Shown: piece by piece, positions 1 to 7,269 of the stretch
Numbering within the stretch: position 1 is the first letter of the stretch
Layout: each line of letters starts with the position of its first letter
NCBI GenBank assembly: GCA_023460085.1
Contig: JAEWRI010000018.1
Span: forward strand, 1-54,339
Direction: 5' to 3'
DNA: 54,339 nt
DNA from: Bacillota bacterium
Lineage (GTDB): Bacteria; Bacillota; Clostridia; Christensenellales; SZUA-584
Notes under the pieces: generated by a model
Databases searched by the model: none
What the model was told of the DNA's origin: nothing
What the model saw: only the letters and a program-made list of their open reading frames with translations
Translations under genes and position numbers: made by a program

Positions 1-126
1 ACTTCAAGCTGCAGCTTGAAGTCTATCGATACCGTTCCAACAAGATTCCCATGCGTCCACTCGGTTGGCGTTCACCAGTCGATTATCTGCGCTCCTATAC
101 TGTCCAACATGTTTGACAAACCTACA
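1..126 (+). mobile_element. Right end of an IS3-like insertion sequence (partial)
   Basis: The window opens inside a transposase reading frame (bases 3-116). The stop is followed at once by a stretch ending in CTACA, which could be the element's terminal repeat, since IS3-family elements characteristically end in CA. The left part lies outside the window, so the target duplication and full inverted repeats cannot be checked. The MFS gene starts about 70 bases beyond this edge, so insertion may have separated it from its original promoter. The exact right boundary is uncertain by several bases. Confidence 0.55.
3..116 (+). CDS. IS3-family transposase, C-terminal 37 residues (partial)
   Basis: The open frame from base 3 to the TGA at 114-116 encodes a tail containing RPLGWRSPVDYLRSY. 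This matches the end of the rve integrase core in IS3/IS150-type OrfB transposases, where a G-x-x-SP-x-x-Y/F motif closes the protein. The frame enters from outside the window with no start, so it is a fragment here. Whether the complete element is functional cannot be judged. Confidence 0.6.
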   Translation, partial: FKLQLEVYRYRSNKIPMRPLGWRSPVDYLRSYTVQHV

Positions 127-194
127 CCCGTAAGCCCGCAATCAATATGAAGTGCACAAATTGAATATGGTGAATCGCCCGCAGGGATGGTATC

Positions 195-1433
195 ATGGAG
201 AAGCGCACGGCTCTGACGCGCATATTTCATACCGCACAAGGAGATGCAGCGTTGCGTCAAAAATCATTCGGTAAGCTGATTATCGTGGTATCGTACGCGA
301 CCACTTTTCTGCTGGGCATGTACATCACCATGTACGATTCCACCATCCGCTCCATCGCCGACGGGTTCCTTGCCAATGCCGCCCTAATGGGGGTCATGAT
401 TGGCATGCAGCATTTCGGCATGATAGCGCCCCCTTTCTTCATCGGCGCTTTCAGCAACTGGGCCGGCAAGAAGAAAGTATTGATGGTATCGTACCTGCTG
501 CTTGCCGCGGGGGCGCTGCTCGTCGGCCTTACCCACAGCCTGCCCGCCTTCCTGGCTGCGATGTTCATCATCGGCACCGGTTATTCCGTGATGGAAGCGA
601 CCGCGTCGTCGGTGCTTTCGGATGAGTTTCCGCAGCACTCGCGCAGACACCTCAACTTTTCGCAGGTGGCCTTCAGCGCGGGCGCACTGCTGGCCCCGCT
701 GCTTACGCAATGGCTCAATGGCGTCGGCGTCGTATTCCGATACCTCTACATTGGCTGTGCCGTACTGTTTGTGCTCGTTGCGTTCACGCACGGCTTCACA
801 CACCCGCGCAACGACAAAGGCGAAGCGCCGGAGCGCTTCAATCCCCTGCGGGTGCTCTCCAACGTGCCGCTGCTGTTTATCGCGCTGGCCATTGCGCTTT
901 ATGTCGGTCTGGAGGTCACCATCGCCGCCAACCTCGTCAGCTACTTCCAGGCGATTCGCATGGAGGAGTACGGGCTGCTTGCTCTGACGCTGTTCTGGGC
1001 CGCGATGGTACCGTCGCGCTTCCTTGCGGGCGTGCTGAAAACGAGCGTTAAAACCATCGTTACCGCACTTTCCGCGCTGGTATGCGCCGCAACCCTCATC
1101 GCAGTATTGGTTCCCGTGCTGTGGGTTAAACTGGTCTGCTTTACGCTGGCGGGCTTTGGATCCGGCCCCATATGGCCGCTGCTGATGGACGTCGCCGGAC
1201 AGCGCAGCCGTGCCACCACCGGCCCCGTGCTCGGCATCATGATGTCCTTCTCCGGCCTCGGAGGCGCGCTGCTGCCGCTGCTGTCTGGCGCGGTCGTAAA
1301 TGCCACAAATCAGAGTGCCGCATATTTCATCGGCGCTGCCGCTGCCGCGCTGATACCGGTGATGTACCTGATCTCCTGCCGGGGCCCGCAGGAAACGCTC
1401 CCGGAACCTTCTGCACCCGGAACGCCAGTATAA
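195..1433 (+). CDS. Major facilitator superfamily transporter
   Basis: This is a 412-residue integral membrane protein with about twelve hydrophobic segments in two halves. The loop after the second segment, GAFSNWAGKKKVLM, is a variant of MFS motif A (GxxxDxxGRRxxL). Length and topology fit a single-polypeptide secondary transporter of the sugar or drug type; the substrate cannot be read from the sequence. The ATG at 195 is the only start after an in-frame stop at 171-173, and it has only a weak purine-rich stretch upstream. It stands alone between the IS end and a rho-independent terminator at 1447-1471. Confidence 0.85.
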   Translation: MEKRTALTRIFHTAQGDAALRQKSFGKLIIVVSYATTFLLGMYITMYDSTIRSIADGFLANAALMGVMIGMQHFGMIAPPFFIGAFSNWAGKKKVLMVSYLLLAAGALLVGLTHSLPAFLAAMFIIGTGYSVMEATASSVLSDEFPQHSRRHLNFSQVAFSAGALLAPLLTQWLNGVGVVFRYLYIGCAVLFVLVAFTHGFTHPRNDKGEAPERFNPLRVLSNVPLLFIALAIALYVGLEVTIAANLVSYFQAIRMEEYGLLALTLFWAAMVPSRFLAGVLKTSVKTIVTALSALVCAATLIAVLVPVLWVKLVCFTLAGFGSGPIWPLLMDVAGQRSRATTGPVLGIMMSFSGLGGALLPLLSGAVVNATNQSAAYFIGAAAAALIPVMYLISCRGPQETLPEPSAPGTPV

Positions 1434-1446
1434 CCCCCGAACGCGC

Positions 1447-1471
1447 AAAAGGGCGGTTTCCGCCCTTTTTT
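1447..1471 (+). terminator. Rho-independent terminator after the MFS gene
   Basis: A perfect 10-bp stem (AAAAGGGCGG pairing with CCGCCCTTTT) with a TTT loop runs into a T tract. It begins 14 bases after the MFS stop codon. Confidence 0.85.
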
Positions 1472-1488
1472 CTTACTTTCGTGCCGCG

Positions 1489-1614
1489 TCAGCCGAGACA
1501 GCCCTTGAACAGCCACACGATTACGCTCAGCACCACAGCCGCTATGAGTATCAGCTTCTATCCGATCAACAAAGCGTCAAATGTGCCTTCGATAAAACCC
1601 TTGAGAAATTTCAT
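1489..1614 (-). pseudogene. Small single-span membrane protein interrupted by an in-frame TAG
   Basis: An ATG at 1614 follows a good ribosome binding site (GGGAGGA, 6-7 bases upstream) and starts the peptide MKFLKGFIEGTFDALLIG, ended by TAG at 1560-1558. The same frame continues for 22 more codons to TGA at 1491-1489. That part encodes a clear membrane span (KLILIAAVVLSVIVWLFKG) with basic flanks. The two parts together would make a typical 41-residue small membrane protein, so a single substitution appears to have created the stop. A sequencing error or amber read-through are alternatives. No family is recognised. Confidence 0.4.
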
Positions 1615-1785
1615 GCGCTGTCCTCCCGGGATATCCTGTGCATTTTATTCAACTCATCATAGCACATCGGTTATACGAAAAAGGGGACTTTTGCTGCCAA
1701 AGCGGTATGCATAGGCTGGCGCGTGCGTAAAAATAGAGCCGTGCGCCCGGCACAGCTCCATCCTTTTCCCTCGGCCATTTTCTGT

Positions 1786-2193
1786 TCAGCGCAGACAGTA
1801 TCCGCCCAGCGTACTCAGCTTTTCCTTCTCCTTGAGTATCACATCGTACAGGCTGATGTCCAGCGCGTTGCACAGCGATGCAAGATAGAACAGCGCACCG
1901 CCGATCTCATCCTCCACGGTAGAGCGGCACTCCTCGCAGAGCACGCCCGTAACCTGCGTGGAAAGCAGGCCCCGCAGCCCATCCTCCGAAGCTTCGTTCG
2001 GAAAGGATTGCTTCTTTCCCTCTATGCCGATGCAGCCGCAGTGCGTCACCGCTTTTACCACCGCACGGTTCACCCGCCCCGTGCTGGTCTGCACCTTGGA
2101 GAGTATATCCAGAACGCTGCGGTTGCGCACCAGCAGTTCACTGACTACGTTTTGGAAATCTTCCGTCAGAATATCATTGATTGAATTGCCCAT
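1786..2193 (-). CDS. MazG-like nucleotide pyrophosphohydrolase family protein
   Basis: This 135-residue helical protein has a C-terminal half (EDEIGGALFYLASLCNALDISLYD followed by a KEKEKL helix) that resembles the MazG/all-alpha NTP pyrophosphohydrolase core, where E-E-x-x-D type residues bind Mg. The middle carries a HCGC and a CEEC pair, suggesting a bound metal or redox-active thiols. The ATG at 2193 is preferred over a GTG at 2208 because AAAGGGG lies about 5 bases before it. It is the last gene of the leftward cobalamin run, about 100 bases after cobS. The substrate is unknown and the family call is moderate. Confidence 0.6.
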   Translation of the reverse strand: MGNSINDILTEDFQNVVSELLVRNRSVLDILSKVQTSTGRVNRAVVKAVTHCGCIGIEGKKQSFPNEASEDGLRGLLSTQVTGVLCEECRSTVEDEIGGALFYLASLCNALDISLYDVILKEKEKLSTLGGYCLR

Positions 2194-2289
2194 ATACGCC
2201 CCTTTCACCTGACCCCACCTTCTCTATGCACCATTATATAGCTGCGCCCGGCTTTGTCAAAGGCTGAATTTTGTCGGTTTATGACGCTT

Positions 2290-3054
2290 TCAGACCAGCC
2301 GCAGCAACAGCGCCGCCCCCAGCAGGTAAACGAGCTGCGAAAGCTCGATGCCAAAGCCCACCACGTCGCCCGTAATGCCGCCCAGTTTTTTGGCGATGCC
2401 CGCGGCAACCCCCGCCGTTACGCCCAGCGCGGCAACGAGCGGCAGGCACAGCACCATGAATCGGTGCCCGTCCAGCGCCCACGGCGAGACCCCGCAGGAC
2501 AGCAATGCCGCAGCCGCAAGATACACGCCCAGCGACAGCGCGACATGACCCCAGCGCACGCTCTCCACAAAGCCCCGGCCCATTCCCTCCGGCCGCGCGT
2601 ACGGAAACAGGACCGCGCACAGCAGCGCCGCCGTGCGTCCCGCCAGCGGCAGCAGCGCCGCGAAGCGCCAGTCCGCACCTGCCAGGCAAACCAGCATTCC
2701 CGCGATGTACAAGCCGATGCCCAGCGCGCCGAAGCTGCCGATCCGGCTGTCCTTCATGATGGCAAGCATGCCCTCCCGGTCGCGGCGGCTGCCCAGCGCG
2801 TCCAGCGTATCGGCAAAGCCGTCCACATGCAGTCCGCCCGAAATCAACAGGTACGCCGCCAGCGCCACAAACGCCGCGAGGTACGGCCCTGTCCACGATT
2901 GCAGCGCGAAAAGCGCGCCCACCGGCACGCCTATCAGCAGCGCCACCAGCGGCAGCCACTTGATGCCGCGCGCAAACACCGCGCCGTCAATCTCGAACTT
3001 CGGACGCAGGGGAATGCGCGTGAACAGCGACAGCATGACGATGAGCCCCTTCAT
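2290..3054 (-). CDS. cobS: Adenosylcobinamide-GDP ribazoletransferase (cobalamin synthase)
   Basis: CobS joins adenosylcobinamide-GDP with alpha-ribazole (or its phosphate) in the membrane, the last joining step of coenzyme B12 synthesis. The protein has 254 residues, the normal family length, with about six or seven hydrophobic segments. It carries the family signature HVDGFADTLDA near residue 77 and a KDSRIGSFG motif close after it. Its ATG overlaps the cobU stop by 4 bases, so the two are translationally coupled. No cobC or cobT gene is nearby. Confidence 0.92.
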   Translation of the reverse strand: MKGLIVMLSLFTRIPLRPKFEIDGAVFARGIKWLPLVALLIGVPVGALFALQSWTGPYLAAFVALAAYLLISGGLHVDGFADTLDALGSRRDREGMLAIMKDSRIGSFGALGIGLYIAGMLVCLAGADWRFAALLPLAGRTAALLCAVLFPYARPEGMGRGFVESVRWGHVALSLGVYLAAAALLSCGVSPWALDGHRFMVLCLPLVAALGVTAGVAAGIAKKLGGITGDVVGFGIELSQLVYLLGAALLLRLV

Positions 3055-3608
3055 CCCTTCAGCCTCAGCGGCAGGCCGGAAATCATGCAGTACACCTCGT
3101 CGGCCTGCGACGCGAGATGCACGTTGATGCGCCCCGCGATATCACGGAACAAGCTGCCCATGCGAAAGGCCGGAACGATGCCCTGCCCCACCTCGTTCGT
3201 GACAAGAACCAGCCTTTTGCCATGCCTGCGTGCAAGCGCCAGCAGCACATCCAGCTCCTCGCGGACGCGCGCCTCCACGGCCCACACGCCGTCCAGCGCG
3301 CACGTGTCAAAATCGAGGCCGCTGTCCATCATGTGATTCGTCGTCAGCGTGGTCACGCAATCCAGCAGCAGCATGCTGCAGCCCGCGAAATCCGCGTCCG
3401 CCTCCAGCGCGCCGAAATCCCGGTAGCACTCGTACGTCACCCAGTCCGCAGGGCGCTGGGCGCGATGTGCCGCCACGCGCGCGCGCATGTCGTCGTCCGT
3501 CACCACCGCCGCCGCGATATAGCCCACGCGGCCGCCCGCCTCGCGGCACAGCTTCTCCGCAAAGGAGCTCTTGCCGCTGCGCGCACCGCCCGTCACCAGC
3601 GTAATCAT
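3051..3608 (-). CDS. cobU: Bifunctional adenosylcobinamide kinase / adenosylcobinamide-phosphate guanylyltransferase
   Basis: CobU phosphorylates adenosylcobinamide and then transfers GMP from GTP to give adenosylcobinamide-GDP, the substrate of CobS encoded next to it. It has 185 residues, as expected. The N terminus has the P-loop GGARSGKS, and the mid-region LLLDCVTTLTTN and later LVTNEVGQGIVP are typical CobU motifs. The start overlaps the last base of the cobO stop and the end overlaps cobS, so cobO-cobU-cobS form a tight operon. Confidence 0.92.
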   Translation of the reverse strand: MITLVTGGARSGKSSFAEKLCREAGGRVGYIAAAVVTDDDMRARVAAHRAQRPADWVTYECYRDFGALEADADFAGCSMLLLDCVTTLTTNHMMDSGLDFDTCALDGVWAVEARVREELDVLLALARRHGKRLVLVTNEVGQGIVPAFRMGSLFRDIAGRINVHLASQADEVYCMISGLPLRLKG

Positions 3609-4123
3609 CAGAATTCGATGCCCTTCCTCGCGGCCTGCCCCGCGCGGTAATAATGCTTCACCTCGCGCATCTCCGTGACGAGATCCGCCGCGTCCGCCAG
3701 CGCCCCGGGTACGTTGCGCCCCGTCAGCACCAGCTCCGTGCCGCCGCGCGCCGCCATCAATTCCAGCAGTTCGTCCACAGTCAGCACGCCCGCATGCACC
3801 GCGCCCAGCGCTTCGTCCAGCACGATGAGATCCGCGCTGCCCAGCCAGCCCCGGATCTTATCCAGCGCTTCCAGCGCGCCCTGCCGCAGCTGCGCCTGCT
3901 CCTCCTGCGTCATATCGGCGAAGAACTTTTTGCATTCCGACGCGCGCAGCACCTCGATACCCAGCTTTCCCAGAGACGCCACCTCTCCGGAGTCGCGTCC
4001 TTTCATGAACTGCGCGAATTTCACGCAGAGTCCCCGGCCTGCCGCGCGCACCGCGAGGCCCGTCGCGGCGGTGGTTTTCCCCTTGCCGTCGCCCGTGTAA
4101 ATCTGCACCCTCGACTTTTCCAC
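3608..4123 (-). CDS. cobO: Corrinoid adenosyltransferase
   Basis: This enzyme adds the 5'-deoxyadenosyl group of ATP to cobalt(I) corrinoids (CobA/BtuR/CobO type). The P-loop GDGKGKTTAA lies near the N terminus, and LIVLDEALGAVHAG and LVLTGRN are family motifs. I place the start at GTG 4123 (171 residues) because AAAGGAAG sits 6 bases upstream; a longer frame to 4177 would add a non-conserved leader that crosses the promoter. It is the first gene of the cob run. There is no room for, and no sign of, a cobalamin riboswitch upstream. Confidence 0.9.
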   Translation of the reverse strand: MEKSRVQIYTGDGKGKTTAATGLAVRAAGRGLCVKFAQFMKGRDSGEVASLGKLGIEVLRASECKKFFADMTQEEQAQLRQGALEALDKIRGWLGSADLIVLDEALGAVHAGVLTVDELLELMAARGGTELVLTGRNVPGALADAADLVTEMREVKHYYRAGQAARKGIEF

Positions 4124-4144
4124 AGCGCACTTCCTTTCCCGTCC

Positions 4145-4174
4145 AGCATACCACAGCGCCGCGGGCGAGTTCAA
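4145..4174 (-). promoter_or_regulatory. Likely sigma-A promoter of the cobO-cobU-cobS operon
   Basis: On the minus strand, TTGAAC (4174-4169) and TATGCT (4150-4145) are separated by 18 bases, about 20 bases before the GTG start of cobO. It lies back to back with the walJ promoter region. Confidence 0.5.
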
Positions 4175-4178
4175 CATT

Positions 4179-4210
4179 TTGTGGGCAGCACGCGCCTTTT
4201 ATGCTATACT
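4179..4210 (+). promoter_or_regulatory. Likely promoter of walJ
   Basis: TATGCTATACT at 4200-4210 offers two overlapping -10 boxes about 20-30 bases before the walJ start. The -35 is ambiguous: TTGTGG at 4179 is 15 or 20 bases away depending on which box is used. Confidence 0.4.
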
Positions 4211-4230
4211 GTGCGCAGAAAGGATTCATC

Positions 4231-5025
4231 ATGGCACTTACGTTTATACCGCTGTTTTCCGGCTCCTCCGGCAACGCCACGCTCGTATGCTCCGGGCGCA
4301 CCAAGGTGCTCGTGGACGCGGGCCTTTCGGGCAGCCGCATCGAGGAGGCGCTGCGCAGCGCGGGCGAGGACATCCGCGGCGTGCGCGGCATACTCATCAC
4401 GCACGAGCACAACGACCACATCGCGGGCGCGGGTGTACTCTCGCGCAAGCACGACATTCCCGTATTTGCTACCGCCCCCACATGGGAGGCGGCTTCCGGC
4501 AAGCTGGGCAGCGTGCATCCGCGCCACACGCGCGTCATCGACAAAACCGCGTTCTACATTGACGATCTGCTGATAGAACCCTTCGGCATCCCGCACGACG
4601 CCGCGGACCCGGTGGGCTACTGCATCGCCTGCGGCAGCCGCCGCGCCGCCGTAGCCACCGACATGGGCTGGTTTCCGCAGTCCGTGGAGCAGCGCCTGCA
4701 CGCGTGCGACATCGTGCTGCTGGAGGCCAATCACGACATCGAAATGCTCGCGGCGGGCCGCTATCCGCGCGCGCTCAAAGAGCGCATCCGCTCCCGACGC
4801 GGCCACCTCTCCAACGACGAAGCGGGCGAGGCGGCTGCAAGGCTGGTGGCCGCGGGCGTGACATCCATACTGCTGGGCCACTTAAGCCGCGAAAACAACG
4901 AAGAGCCGCTGGCGTACCGCACCGTGACGGACGCGCTGCTGGCGCGCGGCATACAGCCGGGCCGGGATATGAGCCTCGGCGTGGCGTTCAGGGAGCAGGT
5001 AACGGGTAGATTTGAAGTGAGATGA
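4231..5025 (+). CDS. walJ: Metallo-beta-lactamase-fold hydrolase, WalJ/YycJ type
   Basis: This 264-residue cytoplasmic protein belongs to the YycJ/WalJ group of MBL-fold proteins, linked in Bacillus to the WalRK regulon and to genome maintenance; the biochemical activity is not firmly settled. The metal motif THEHNDH is present, preceded by the typical start FSGSSGN, with later metal ligands in ATDMG and GHLSREN. I chose ATG 4231 because AAAGGA lies 6 bases upstream, whereas the ATG at 4201 falls inside the promoter. No walRK genes are adjacent, unlike the Bacillus arrangement. Confidence 0.85.
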   Translation: MALTFIPLFSGSSGNATLVCSGRTKVLVDAGLSGSRIEEALRSAGEDIRGVRGILITHEHNDHIAGAGVLSRKHDIPVFATAPTWEAASGKLGSVHPRHTRVIDKTAFYIDDLLIEPFGIPHDAADPVGYCIACGSRRAAVATDMGWFPQSVEQRLHACDIVLLEANHDIEMLAAGRYPRALKERIRSRRGHLSNDEAGEAAARLVAAGVTSILLGHLSRENNEEPLAYRTVTDALLARGIQPGRDMSLGVAFREQVTGRFEVR

Positions 5026-5148
5026 TTTATGATTTCAATCGATTTGCACAGCTCCTTCTTCACCCATGACTTCAAAAAAGCATATAAAATTTCCTTTTTC
5101 ATATTCTGCTGATAAAATAAGGTTATCCCTTACTCCAAAGGAGTTTAT

Positions 5149-6093
5149 ATGAAAAAGGCAACCATATGCATCCTGTTGCTTATATCCGTTTTACTGTGTT
5201 CCTGTTCGCCGCAGCATATTATCGTGACAACCTCTGCAACCGTTGATCCCGTCTTAAACCCTACCGCCACAAAGACCGCAACGCCCGCACCAACGCCCAC
5301 AGAACCCCAGCAAACCGAAACACCACTGGCGCTGCTGGAGGAACAGATCGAAGAGAAATACGCAGTGGATATCCTATACGGTAACGACTATACGCCGCGA
5401 GTGCTTCTGTTTTCATACGATCCGCTGACTGACCAGGAGTTGATACGCGCCAGTCTTGTCATGATTGACGATGAACTGTCGAAGTATCCCAAGGATTTGT
5501 TGACTGATTTGCGGGTTGATGAAAACGTACCCACACGGATTATACTATGTGCCTCCATCTACCAAGGGATGGACGGGGCTACGCCATGCGGAGGCGGTTT
5601 TTCTGAGGAGGATTCGGAATTCGTGATATTACTTCAGGTAACGGAGGAGAATTGGCAGTACGTCAATAATGCACCATATATCTCCTATGCGTTCAACCAT
5701 GAGATCGGCCATATGATGCTCTACTATATTGAGCGCTTCGCAAAAGGCTTCCCATTCGATTATACAACGTGGAATAGCCTCAACCCTCCGGATTTTAAAT
5801 ACGATAACCAGATTGAGCCTGAGGAAGATACTCTCGGCATGTTAGGAAGCTTATATTATGTCGACGAAACCGATCCGGAGAATATTTATTTCTGTGACAC
5901 CTATTCAAAGTCCGCTTTCCCCGAGGATATCGCTACCCTGTTTGGCTACGCCATGAACGACACCCCTCCGGAGTTTCTTTCGTATCCCAGAATCCAAAGC
6001 AAAATGGCATATTACTTTTCCATTGTGCGTCAGGTGTTCGCTACCGATGCGTGGGATTCCCCCCCATATTGGGAAAGAGTGCTCATCAGCTGA
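5149..6093 (+). CDS. Predicted lipoprotein with a gluzincin-like HEXXH site
   Basis: The N terminus is a lipoprotein signal peptide with a lipobox ending at Cys19 (LLCSC), followed by a Thr/Pro-rich linker up to about residue 60. The folded part carries HEIGH at residues 184-188, a zinc-peptidase motif, and FPEDIATLFGYAM about 75 residues later, where Glu259 could be the third zinc ligand as in gluzincins. It is therefore a likely extracellular, membrane-anchored metallopeptidase. AAAGGAG precedes the ATG. Base composition is more AT-rich than the flanking cob and walJ genes. It runs in the same direction as the two pseudo-CPBP genes that follow, 69 bases later. The substrate is unknown. Confidence 0.65.
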   Translation: MKKATICILLLISVLLCSCSPQHIIVTTSATVDPVLNPTATKTATPAPTPTEPQQTETPLALLEEQIEEKYAVDILYGNDYTPRVLLFSYDPLTDQELIRASLVMIDDELSKYPKDLLTDLRVDENVPTRIILCASIYQGMDGATPCGGGFSEEDSEFVILLQVTEENWQYVNNAPYISYAFNHEIGHMMLYYIERFAKGFPFDYTTWNSLNPPDFKYDNQIEPEEDTLGMLGSLYYVDETDPENIYFCDTYSKSAFPEDIATLFGYAMNDTPPEFLSYPRIQSKMAYYFSIVRQVFATDAWDSPPYWERVLIS

Positions 6094-6162
6094 TCATTCG
6101 TACTATCGGATATCAGCACCGGGTTGTTAATGAAATAAGCAGGAGCTTATTAGGAGGCGTTT

Positions 6163-7242
6163 ATGCATCACCTGTCCAGACGGTTCTCGGGCAATGCGTA
6201 TCTGTACGTTGTATTGGCATCGCTGGCATGGCTTATCTCCTTCAACCTTGCCGCTACCTTCAGCATCGGTTTCTACTTCTATCAGGAACATGCAACCTTA
6301 ATCAAGCTATTTTCCCTGCTTGCGATAGCCGTACCGCCTATCGCCGCCTCGATGCGGCATTCGTTGCGCCCGGCTCTGCGCGCGCACCCTTTTACTCTGG
6401 CACAGCTCGGATTCACTATCGCTATCGCGTTGTGTGTATACCTTGCTCTGGATGCCCTCGATACGCTGTGTTCTCAACTGATGAAGAATCTGCTGGCCCC
6501 TGATTTATCTGAGTTTGGGCACTTCTTTTCCGTTCGTACCATGCCGTCTTGGGTGCATATACTTACAATCAGTCTCGTCGGAGCCGTGATGGATGGCGGG
6601 CTCTACTGTGGAGTAGTCCTTTCCGGGCTGCATCCCATGCGCCCGCTCAAGGCATGCCTCACGGTCGGCCTGCTATACGCGCTCGTGCAGTTCGATCTGG
6701 CCGCGTTTATCCCGGGCGCTGTGCTCGGCTTTGTGCTGGCCTATCTGACCCTGCGCACCGGCTCCATCTTCCCGGGTATGATCGCAGGCTTCATCTACCT
6801 GCTGCTGGACGACTTCAGCGTTTCAGGCAGACTGTACCATTCCGTACTCGGGCCTGCAGGGCTTAGTGAAAATATTGCTGTCGTGCTGCTCTCTGTCATC
6901 TTCACGCTGCTCGGCGGCCTGTTGCTCGCGAAAATGCCGGACAGGCGCTATGAGCAGGGAGGCGCGAAGCGCGTGCTAGGCAAGCTGCGCCGCATCATGC
7001 CAGGGCTGTTCTCCCTCTCGGCGTTCGATAAACCGACACCGGAGGACACGCTGCCGGACGAAACCGCTGCCGAAGCAGCTCCGGACGAGATGGCGGAACC
7101 ATCGCCGGAAGAAAACGAACCGGAAACGCCCAACCCACGCGACAACAACCCGATGATCGCGGGCATATTCATCTCCGCGATCATCACCGTGGTGCTGTTC
7201 GGGCTGTCGGTATTCTCCGCCCTGGGATATTTTCAGGGATAA
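6163..7242 (+). CDS. CPBP-fold membrane protein without catalytic residues (copy 1)
   Basis: This 359-residue protein has about eight membrane spans, then an acidic Pro/Glu-rich cytoplasmic-type stretch (about 285-325) and a final span. The region GAVMDGGLYCG...YALVQ...TGSIFPGMIAGFIY aligns by eye with the CPBP (CAAX protease/bacteriocin-processing) core. However, the EExxxR, FxxxH and HxxxN residues are replaced (MD, C, Q, no His). It is probably a pseudo-enzyme with a binding or scaffold role. AGGAGG precedes the ATG. The next gene is a paralogue with the same start (HxSRRFSG) and the same overall plan. Confidence 0.6.
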   Translation: MHHLSRRFSGNAYLYVVLASLAWLISFNLAATFSIGFYFYQEHATLIKLFSLLAIAVPPIAASMRHSLRPALRAHPFTLAQLGFTIAIALCVYLALDALDTLCSQLMKNLLAPDLSEFGHFFSVRTMPSWVHILTISLVGAVMDGGLYCGVVLSGLHPMRPLKACLTVGLLYALVQFDLAAFIPGAVLGFVLAYLTLRTGSIFPGMIAGFIYLLLDDFSVSGRLYHSVLGPAGLSENIAVVLLSVIFTLLGGLLLAKMPDRRYEQGGAKRVLGKLRRIMPGLFSLSAFDKPTPEDTLPDETAAEAAPDEMAEPSPEENEPETPNPRDNNPMIAGIFISAIITVVLFGLSVFSALGYFQG

Positions 7243-7269
7243 CATCCCCTGAAAATCAGGAGGAAACAG

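Noticed and set aside
2254..3336. A 360-codon open frame on the plus strand
   Set aside because: It is antisense to cobS and cobU and is made mainly of Arg, Gln, Ala and His. The cob genes are certain.
4124..4230. Cobalamin riboswitch before the cob operon
   Set aside because: The space is about 107 bases, shared by two divergent promoters, and no B12-box-like motif is visible.
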